Assembly (NCBI GenBank): GCA_943704525.1
Contig: CALSCQ010002576.1
Span: forward strand, 1-24,838
DNA length: 24,838 nt
DNA from: Pigoraptor vietnamica
Taxonomy: Eukaryota > Opisthokonta > Filasterea
Direction: 5' to 3'
Both the position numbers and the translations under genes were made by a program. This document shows positions 19,001-24,838 of this stretch, piece by piece. Positions within the stretch are counted from its first letter, which is position 1; the number at the start of each line of letters is the position of its first letter. The notes beneath the pieces were generated by a model, which did not search any database, was not told the origin of the DNA, and saw nothing but the letters and a program-made list of their open reading frames with translations.

Positions 19001-19034
19001 GTATGCGACCGTCAGTAGTCCAATTCTGGATTGA
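16017..19034 (+). CDS. Unrecognised coiled-coil protein, paralogue B
   Basis: The frame encodes 1005 residues from the ATG at 16017 (MGDLF). It is collinear with paralogue A: shared N-terminal coiled coil (DALLEQIGAVDGAAK, ALQECVNSVVGR), a repeat-rich middle, an acidic disordered linker, a basic cluster PAKRREERR, and the same C-terminal domain. It is longer because it carries seven rather than three starts of the 23-residue repeat MxEHVAAKLAEERAAIEERAR, and an extra coiled-coil stretch RRAAADLTALKALVREQQSEL. Residues 749-784 replace the patch at 639-673 of A with unrelated, more charged sequence. Near the end it has KMVCDEGLFHC where A has IMECDEGLFHC, a net one-residue difference. There are no introns and no stop codons, so it appears intact. 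Function is unknown; self-association through the coiled coil is likely. Confidence 0.77.
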   Translation: MGDLFVHQISQRVFALETYVSDTNDALLEQIGAVDGAAKATGQEALRRIGLAENALGKLKPDVSELLTRVGNVERTNARFEEVVSEVASNVVAEIVRDQKLVTAGALQECVNSVVGRSASLERQLATLDERITGHVGQVRNDVTALQQRSDSLESGIRDCKTALEDAQRQHAGRIVAVENDVASLRGDLNELSQEVGKDLELGMQEHVAAKLAEERAAIEKRARKDMQEHVADMQEHVAAKLAEERAAIEERARKGMQEHVATKLAEERAAIEERARRGMHEHIAAKLAEERAAIEERARRGMHEHVATKLAEERVAIEERARRGMHEHVAAKLAEERTANEERAWTNVEKRVAQLVGKSVTDALSTFRAEHERRAAADLTALKALVREQQSELEAHRLSADDVAALKALVTKQRSEIEALRGELGRRRGEVEPREREYPQTVWTPHESLREDNDAGVPSQRLDGGVNHAAQGALALEGAEPGEDGHGDDTAASHGTPGAGPDASDVASAHELPQGASDFVAENAADVSVALAGWERRTRSQTEHLRRFFEEAAANGKESPRKTAHSASVQDVTMTAADGSPSAPSASGSLGMVRRRVNSFMRKRALPADGSREERPAKRREERRELADVGGSESGNGTSASEIEMVPARPSDDTPISQLDIKYLGYASLNDLRRLRDHLKTLPKASVKRACDEDLQQWTGDPSEVVVDARKRLPFPKGPLIVNGAIWSDRYARAYESLALRLRDVEKVRQRLDEFAAEYHKDWDVGQAACGEGQGDLGVVLGEWIASQEGDAVVAPSEDSVATLGLTADAFVSLLGFWTRPLESLAMARIEHDFVRKAGLAVKIQTVASYNRVADVDVALGATVVVGATYANWRRWCVLECRAVGGRGGHCTRTALVPVVTGKAEGLQQALEECGYGVTMVGGDKFKSSSKTTKMVCDEGLFHCLELVLKRAKGSGVATQLESATRKAFLRMYYACAWRAFQSRGEPDQPVDAPYATVSSPILD
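16626..17060 (+). repeat. 69-bp in-frame tandem repeat array in paralogue B
   Basis: Unit starts (ATGCAAGAGCAC or ATGCACGAGCAC) lie at 16626, 16695, 16716, 16785, 16854, 16923 and 16992. All steps are 69 bp except one 21-bp partial unit (16695-16715). Each full unit encodes 23 residues. A long antisense open frame through this array is a by-product of its codon structure. Confidence 0.92.
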
Positions 19035-19607
19035 CGGCGTAGAATTGAACGGACGTCCCCTGTTGGTGCGCCCGCTCCCATCGTCGTGCGTGTCTTGGTC
19101 ACGTGCTTGCGTTGTCGTCCTCGTGCTTGCGGTCGTCTGCCGTGCCTGCAGAATGAACTATATAACTTATTTCCAGCTGCCTTTTGTGCGAGCTAGCAGA
19201 ACATGCGTTCGCGTTGGATGTGGGTCTGCGAGGACGATCGGTCGAAAGACAGGCGGAAATTTGCAGCACATCCTCTCTCATGTTTTGGGCGATCCGCGAT
19301 CCCTTCGCACAATCGCTCGACTTGCGTCAGGTTCAAGCGTACGGTCGCCGCAGCGTTCAGCAAATGGCGCGTGATGCTGTGCCATGGACGCGTGCGCCAT
19401 AAAAATGCCTCTCGCAAAGCGAAGAAGACTGACCTTTTGCATCCGCCGATCGCAGCCGCCATGACATTGAATCTCCACTAGGCAAGTCAAGGTCTCACAG
19501 TCTGTCCCAACGACAAAACCAATTGCACAGATATTGGAACAAACGCGTCTTCATGTGCTCCAGTCACAATGCGGAAGCAAATTAGAGCGACGCACGTAAC
19601 GCAGCGC
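19035..19607. other. Convergent intergenic region between paralogue B and MIC60
   Basis: The first 210 bp are the duplicated 3' flank of unit B, including GAATGAACTATATAAC at about 19151. The remainder up to the MIC60 stop is unique sequence of lower G+C with no supported gene. It should contain both polyadenylation sites, but I cannot point to a definite signal. Confidence 0.5.
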
Positions 19608-22214
19608 TCACGACATAGAGGTGGCCTTCAGGGTCACCTCGGCGTCCACCATGCGCACAGCCTGCACGAGCTCCAGCCGCGTGCGCGCGTCCTTGAGCCA
19701 GTCGTACGCCAGCTTGCGCGGCCACCCGCGCAGCTGATTCACGTGCCGCGTCGCAGTCTCCAGGTCGCCGTGCGACAGGGCATCCTCCGCACGGGCGAGG
19801 ATCGCGTCGACGTCGTCGCCTTCCACGGGGCCCTTCGGCGTGAACAAGAGCGCCGAGAACACAGCAGACAGCGCGTGCGACACCATACCGCCGTCCTCCG
19901 GCATGAGCGAGGCGCGGTGGGCGTGCTTCTTGACAGCCGCAAACCGCCTTCGGAGGTCGTCGTCGGTGGGAATGGGACGCACGAGCGCTTCCGCGGGGAA
20001 GTTCGACAGCGCCACGACGACAGCCTCATCGTCTTGACCCGCCACCGAGAGCGCGCGAACGGCGGCCGAGATGCGCTCGGGGTCGCCCGCGTTCGCGGCG
20101 TGTGACAAGGCGCGCGCGGCGAGCCACAGCTGGTGCGCCCTTCCCCGAATTGCTCCCTCGCTCACCTCCTCCGAGAGCACGAGCTCGAGCGCACGCAGGC
20201 GGCCAAAAAGCGTCTCCAGCTGCTGCATGCGCACCGCCCTCTCCTGCGCAATGCGATCCTGGAGCTCAGAGGCCATCCGCGACGTGAGGTCCTTCTCCTG
20301 AGCGGCAAGACGCTCGCGCATGTGCGAATCTTGCAGGGCCGCCTGCCGCCGCAGCACCTTGTGGAGCTCGTTCGCGTGCTGCGTCTCCGCCGCCGCGCGG
20401 TCCCGGAGCACAGCCGCAGCAAACTCCTCGCGCACCTTGTCGAGTTCGGCCTCGAACGTCGCGCGGACACTCGAGCGCTGCTGGTCAAGCATGGCCTTGA
20501 AGCGCTTTCCGTCCTCCTCCTGCTGTTCCAACACGGCGCGCGCGAGGCGCTCCTCGTCGCGACGCCGCCACTGCTCCAGCGCATACTCGAGCACCGCGAT
20601 GCGTTCCTTGGCGTCCTCGAGCGTCTCCGGGAACTCCGCCCGCAGCGCGTCGCCGAGCACGGCATGGGCGTCGTTCGCGACGACGGCGTGCGCGATCCGC
20701 TGCGAGAGGCTGGCATCGACAGGCAGGGAGAGATTGTCGATGGGCTTCATGGCCTCCTCCGCCACGCGCTCCGTTCCTTCCACGAGAACGCGCACGGCTT
20801 CTGCGGGCGCGTCGGTGCCCGGCGTCGCGTCCTCCGCGCGGAAGTATATGTCGTCGTCGCTGTCGCCGGCATCCTCGCTGCGCTGGGCGCCCTTCTCCTT
20901 CTCAATCTCGGCAACGACTTCAGGTCCCTCCATGGCCGTGCCAATTTCGACGGCGGACTCCTGCCGTGCGAGAGGGAACAACGTGTCAGTGCACACGCAC
21001 CAACGTACCCTCAGGGAATTCTCTGATTTCCTGATTACATAAGCCGAAGCGTACAGCACAATACTTGCACCCTCACCGATGCACACATGCGTTGACACAG
21101 GCCTTTCAAAATGCACGCAAAGCAAACACAAAAACAAACACACAACAGACCTGGACGGCGACATCCGGGGCGCCCTCCGCCGACTCGGCATGCCAGCGCG
21201 GACCCGTATCGTTGCGCAGCGCATCGATGTCCTCCGGCACGACAGCGGCTGTCTGCGCAGACTGGACGTCCTCGGCGTCGACGTCAGACGGCTGTGTGTG
21301 TGCCTGGGCAAAGGACTCTTCCTCGGCGGCGGGCGAGGGCGGTGGCGGTGGCGGCGTCTCCTTCACCGGCGTGGCCTTCGATGCCGACAGAGGGCGCGCG
21401 CCACCGGCCGGCGCAATCGACTCGAGGCGAGGGGGTGCTTCGTAAGCGATGGCCGTCGCCTTCTTGTCCTTCCTCGGCACGTGCACCGAGTGCGCGATGG
21501 ACTTGCCGATGAGCGGGACGTTCTTGGCGAACCACTCGTTAAAGTCGTCGTTGTGCAGCTTGTAGTACAAATAGCCTCCCGTTGCAAGCAGGGTCAGACC
21601 GCCCGCAATCAGCGCCGTCGACAGCGCACCGCCGCCGGACGATGAAGAGCCGGTGTTCGCCTGCTCGTGCCGGTACACGACACTGGCATCCCACAACAGA
21701 GTACAAAATCAGATTCACGTGAACGATGAAGGGTACATTCCAAAAAGCGACCACAGCAAAGCAAGCACCATTGCTCAACGAAGCATCCACACACCGCATC
21801 GGGCGCTCTTCGCCGGTCTTGGCCGCATCTGCGCCCTCGGGCTTCTTTGGTGTGGGTCCTGTGCTCGGCTGCTGCGGCTTTGCCTCTGACGCAGGCGGCG
21901 CTTCCGGTTGCCGCTTGATCTCGGTCGCACCCTGCACCTTCCCCTTTGGCACATCCCCAGCGGGGGACTCCTTCGGCTTCAGCGGCCCTGTCGGCGGCGC
22001 GGTGGGCTTGCTGCCCTTGACATCCACATAACCCCTCTGCGAAATCCGATGCAAATTGAGCGGATGCACACTCGAGAAATCCAAGTTGTGACATTGAGAG
22101 TCAGGGGCTCAGTCCTAGATTCCGCCGTTGACTCACCGTCGAACGCGGCGCGGCCAATCGCTGCCCGCCACAGTGGGCGAGCAAGGCGCGCATGCGGGGT
22201 GCCGCGCGCAGCAT
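19608..22214 (-). CDS. MIC60: MICOS subunit MIC60/mitofilin, 4 exons
   Basis: Exons in coding order are 22137-22214, 21795-22036, 21151-21682 and 19608-20960, giving 734 residues against about 758 in humans. MIC60 is the core inner-membrane protein of the MICOS complex that shapes crista junctions. Exon 1 encodes an arginine-rich presequence (MLRAAPRMRALLAHCGGQR). A proline-rich linker and one membrane helix (about 126-147, ALIAGGLTLLATGGYLYY) come next, followed by KLHNDDFNEWFAKNVP. A large coiled coil spans about 390-560. The C-terminal mitofilin signature domain contains DDDLRRRFAAVKKHAHRAS, HGDLETATRHVNQLRGW and DWLKDARTRLE. All splice phases agree, with donors GTGAGTC, GTGTGTG and GTCTGTT. 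The gene is head-to-head with the RING gene at 22727. Confidence 0.92.
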
Positions 22215-22426
22215 TTGCTTTGCGACGATGAGCCCACTGCCAAATGTCAGTCGCACACCGGTTTTCCCTCAGAAGGCGACAAGACCTCTCAGAGGCCCAC
22301 AGCGAGCCACGTGCGAGGAGATATTGCTAAATAATAAGTGCTGAAAGTGAAATGCGTCCGCCTTTTACGGATGAGCAAACGCTACGGCTGGCACCGAAAC
22401 GGAAAATAGTCAGCTGATGTCCAAAG

Positions 22427-22463
22427 ATCCGGGGTGGAATTGTGCCAATGTACCACCCCGGAT
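22427..22463. promoter_or_regulatory. Perfect inverted repeat ATCCGGGGTGG ... CCACCCCGGAT
   Basis: The 11-bp arms lie at 22427-22437 and 22453-22463 and are exact reverse complements around a 15-bp spacer. The arm sequence ATCCGGGGTGG also occurs upstream of paralogue A at 12582-12592, where TCACGTGA likewise follows. This suggests a binding site for a dimeric factor rather than an RNA hairpin, but that is inference. Confidence 0.75.
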
Positions 22464-22467
22464 TAAA

Positions 22468-22475
22468 TCACGTGA
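22468..22475. promoter_or_regulatory. TCACGTGA palindrome (E-box-like)
   Basis: This palindromic octamer lies 5 bp from the inverted repeat and midway between the two divergent starts. Other copies in the window lie at 12605-12612 and 15901-15908 (upstream of paralogues A and B) and at 190-197 (inside a DUS3 intron). CACGTG cores are typical bHLH/bZIP targets in eukaryotes. Confidence 0.5.
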
Positions 22476-22726
22476 CAGGCGGTTTTGGCGTCATCGTTTC
22501 TGCGTTCACCCCGACCTGAAGTGCTTGCCTCTTAGTCCTGAGTCTCTCACGCGTGTGGCGCTGTCGGCGCACTTGCCACTGGTGCGTAACTGTATGCATT
22601 CGTGGTGTGTGGCTGCTGCGTTTGTGCGAATTTTCTGTCTAATTGGCTTTGTGGGGATCTGCAGGTCCTGAGGTGCTGCACTTGCGCTGGTGACAAGTCA
22701 CTCGTCAAGGAGGCCGCTCCGCCGCG

Positions 22727-23919
22727 ATGGCCTCCCGGTCGTTCTTCTCGCGGCTGCGGTTCCGGCTGCCCTCTCGGCCGAGTGAGTCTCCATTGCGATA
22801 CTAACCCTAATGATCGTATTCGAGAAGCGTAATGAAATGTGGCTGTTCTGTGCTTGTCCAATTCGACCTCTGACGGGCCAATAATGCAGTTCCGCCGGGT
22901 CTGGGACATGGACCTCCGCCGCCGCCACAGCTGTGGCAACCGGTGCACAGAGCACCGACCCTCTCGAGCTTCCAATACCGTCCGTTCAACGCGCCGCAGC
23001 CGTTCCAAGTCGTGACCGCTGCCGGGCGCCGCACCATGGCAACGCTCATCGAGTCGCCCTTGACGGCGTCAGTGACTCGCGTGGCGCCGTTCCTCCAAAA
23101 TTACAGCCGGCTCGTTGCGCGCGCGTTTGGGAGTCGCATGGTTGCTGGGACGGCCGCCGTTGGACTTGCCGTGTGTCTGAGTGGGTGGCCGCGGGCAGTG
23201 GCCGTTGTCTGTGCTTGGCGTGAGTAGTTTGTTTGTCAGAGAACACTCAACTCCCGTTTAAATGCGTGCAGCCAACCTGCGTTATTCGGGCATCTACGCG
23301 CGCGAGTGTGAGGAGCCTACGGTCATGCAGAGGACCCACGAGAATGACGAGCGCGTGCTGTCGGATCCCACGCTTATCGTGGGCCGCACGCCCATTGCGC
23401 GCGTTCTCCTGGCACCTCGCAGCGCCGCCGACGAACTCGCGGCCGTGCGCGTCGAGCGTCGCATCCTTTGCGACCGCGTGAACGACCTCCGTCTCTCCGA
23501 GGAGCGGAGCCGTGCGAACGCAGCCGCCGCCAACGCATCGGTGCAGGAATTGCAAGCCGAGGTGCGCCATACTTTCTGTTTTCTGCGGCAACGTTCGTGA
23601 GTTCACAATAGTTTCGACGTCCACAACTCGCATGGATGATATTGACAACGCGCTGCTGCACTCTCCTCGTCAGGTCGAGGCGCTTCGTGCGCAGTTGTGC
23701 GCCGAGCGCAAGCGATTCCGCGACAAGGAAAAGTTGTTAGAGGACGCACTGCACGAGGCGAGCGTGACGGCTACGTGCGTCGTGTGCCTCGACACCCCTC
23801 GCAACGTCGTGTTTGGCTGCGGGCATCACGTGGCCTGTCAGGGATGTGCCGAGCGGCTGTCGCGTTGCCCGATGTGCCGCGCCGACGTGGACGAGCTCAT
23901 TGTTCACTTTGTTTCGTGA
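22727..23919 (+). CDS. C-terminal RING-finger protein, predicted mitochondrial/membrane E3 ligase, 4 exons
   Basis: Exons are 22727-22781, 22890-23219, 23272-23561 and 23674-23919, giving 306 residues. The C-terminal RING is IAP/MULAN-like, with ligands C260, C263, C274, H276, C280, C283, C290 and C293 (CVVCLD, CGHHVAC, CPMC), so it is probably a ubiquitin ligase. It is preceded by a coiled coil (about 185-255). The N-terminus MASRSFFSRLRFRLPSRP is basic, serine-rich and acid-free, like a mitochondrial presequence. A proline-rich stretch follows, then a hydrophobic segment at about 102-128 (GTAAVGLAVCLSGW) that may span a membrane. This layout (targeting peptide, membrane segment, coiled coil, terminal RING) recalls mitochondrial RING ligases, but I cannot name an orthologue. 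It shares a divergent promoter region with MIC60. Splice phases all agree. Confidence 0.82.
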
Positions 23920-24255
23920 GCGTTTGTTCTCGGGCGTTTATTGGGGGGGAGTTATTTGCGGTCGGTTGAAGAAGAGGGGAGACTGCACGTGCGGGTGCAG
24001 GGTGGGCTGAAGGATGCATGCTGTGTACATAAAAAATGAGCGTCAAAGAGCGCGGTGCTGCGCGTGGCATTCGGGTGATAGTGTTTTATCGATATACAAC
24101 GTGTGAACACACTCATTCATACGACAGACACAAACGAACGCGCGTGCGCAACGCTTGCTGCAAACGCTGCTTCTCAAAGTGAAATGGTTTCAGAGTACGC
24201 GCAAACGCAAAGGCAGACGCATATGCAAACGCTGCGCCGCCCCCTTTCACGTTGT
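23920..24255. other. Convergent 3' intergenic region, RING gene and right-edge coiled-coil gene
   Basis: This 336-bp gap lies between opposing stop codons. It contains A-rich ACATAAAAAATGAG at about 24027-24040 and a short A/T-rich stretch TTTTATCGATATAC at about 24083. These are plausible 3'-end regions, but I see no definite signal and no gene. Confidence 0.45.
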
Positions 24256-24838
24256 CTAGACAATGTGGCTGGGCGGGTGTCGGCCAAACGACGGGAAGGT
24301 ACGCATGCGCAAACGCTCGACCTCCTCGCGCAACACTGCAATTTCGTCGCCGCGCGTCTTTGCCAGGTCGACGAGCCGCCGCCGCGCCGCAATGTCCTTG
24401 AGGCGCTTGCTGGGCCCGCGGGTGGTCGACCGCGCAGCTGAATGGGGAGGGAGGCACGCATGTTAGAAATTGAATGTTACAATCATCGTTGTCATGCCGT
24501 CCACCGCGCCAGTCAACCGCCGACAACGGAAGCAGGCGGTGTGATTTGAAACGGAATGTGCTTCTCACCTTGCACCTGGTGAAGGGCCTTGCGTTCGTCG
24601 ACGGCCGTTTCGAGTTCGCGGACGTCCGAGATGAGCTGCTCGTTCTCGTCGCGCTTCTTTGCGATCATGCGGCGAATCTTCGCGAGGGCGCGGTGCTTCT
24701 CCGCCATCTTGTGCTCGTGCGCCTGCAACGAACACGAGGGCGCTTTTGGTTAGGGAGAAAATTCGGTACGAGAGGCAAGTGTCACATGTGTGTGTGCGTG
24801 CACACACCTGCTTCGTGAACTCGAGCTGCTTCTCCCGC
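24256..24838 (-). CDS. Coiled-coil protein, C-terminal exons (5' partial)
   Basis: Three exons in coding order are 24808-24838 (truncated by the window edge), 24569-24722 and 24256-24437. They give about 120 residues ending at TAG 24256-24258. The sequence is almost wholly charged and helical: KQLEFTKQ, AHEHKMAEKHRALAKIRRMIAKK, LISDVRELETAVDER, RLKDIAARRRLVDLAK and EEVERLRMRTFPSFGR. Donor GTGAGAAG and acceptor CCCATTCAG fit a phase-1 junction. The RLR-RTFPSF ending after a heptad helix reminds me of coiled-coil cilia- and flagella-associated proteins (for example the CFAP43/44 group), but I am not certain and do not assign a name. Confidence 0.7.

Larger units (their letters stand above)
15821..19245 (+). 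repeat. Tandem duplication, unit B
   Basis: This is the second copy of the unit described at 12482. It is about 160 bp longer, mainly because its coiled-coil repeat array is expanded. Some blocks are identical to unit A over well over 100 bp, for example 18580-18760 against 15010-15187, which implies recent duplication or gene conversion. Confidence 0.85.
22215..22726. promoter_or_regulatory. Bidirectional promoter region MIC60/RING gene
   Basis: This is a 512-bp divergent intergenic region. It holds an 11-bp perfect inverted repeat (22427-22463) followed closely by TCACGTGA (22468-22475). A CTGCAG at about 22663-22668, after a pyrimidine-containing stretch, could be the acceptor of a 5' UTR intron of the RING gene. 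I see no supported coding sequence; the short frame at 22417-22671 lacks any recognisable feature. Confidence 0.55.

Noticed and set aside
12482-19245. Treating the duplicated pair as a transposable element.
   Set aside because: No terminal inverted or direct repeats, target-site duplication, or transposase/reverse transcriptase motifs were seen; only a weak C48-like echo remains, kept as a separate low-confidence finding.
20133-21026. Long plus-strand frames opposite MIC60.
   Set aside because: They are antisense shadows of the coiled-coil region; MIC60 is clearly supported on the other strand.

Overview
This is a nuclear segment from a GC-rich, intron-dense eukaryote, most likely a protist. 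Its genes are split by GT-AG introns, mostly 40-200 nt long. They encode eukaryote-specific proteins: TRAIP, SEH1, XPA, MIC60 and DUS3. I cannot place the lineage from sequence alone. A possible ciliary coiled-coil gene at the right edge would point to a flagellated organism. I saw no bacterial operons, CRISPR arrays or recognisable tRNA genes. Exon models were built by eye from splice signals, reading phase and family conservation; every complete model closes in frame.

Left third (1-9020). The window opens with the 3' exons of tRNA-dihydrouridine synthase 3 (+). It converges tail-to-tail on a 14-exon TRAIP-like RING E3 ligase gene (-). TRAIP is head-to-head with SEH1 (+), a nucleoporin and SEA/GATOR beta-propeller whose third intron in this model carries a long (TG)n/(CG)n tract. 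SEH1 converges on mitochondrial ribosomal protein bL35m (-), which is head-to-head with the DNA-repair scaffold XPA (+).

Middle (9226-19034) is an intronless island. It holds a P1B-1 copper-transporting ATPase with a cysteine-rich N-terminus, then two tandem, recently duplicated paralogues of an unrecognised coiled-coil protein. I treat this pair as the most novel content. The copies share promoter and 3' flanks and long near-identical blocks, yet differ in a 23-residue repeat array and in one sharply bounded divergent patch. Their C-terminal domain weakly echoes the layout of Ulp1/C48 proteases without clear catalytic residues.

Right part (19608-24838). MIC60/mitofilin (-) is head-to-head with a RING protein (+) that has a presequence-like N-terminus and a hydrophobic segment, so it may be a mitochondrial E3 ligase. 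The window ends in the 3' exons of a coiled-coil gene (-).

Shared themes are alternating head-to-head and tail-to-tail gene pairs with compact intergenic regions, short first exons that encode only the targeting peptide of mitochondrial proteins, and two recurrent upstream motifs (TCACGTGA and ATCCGGGG).
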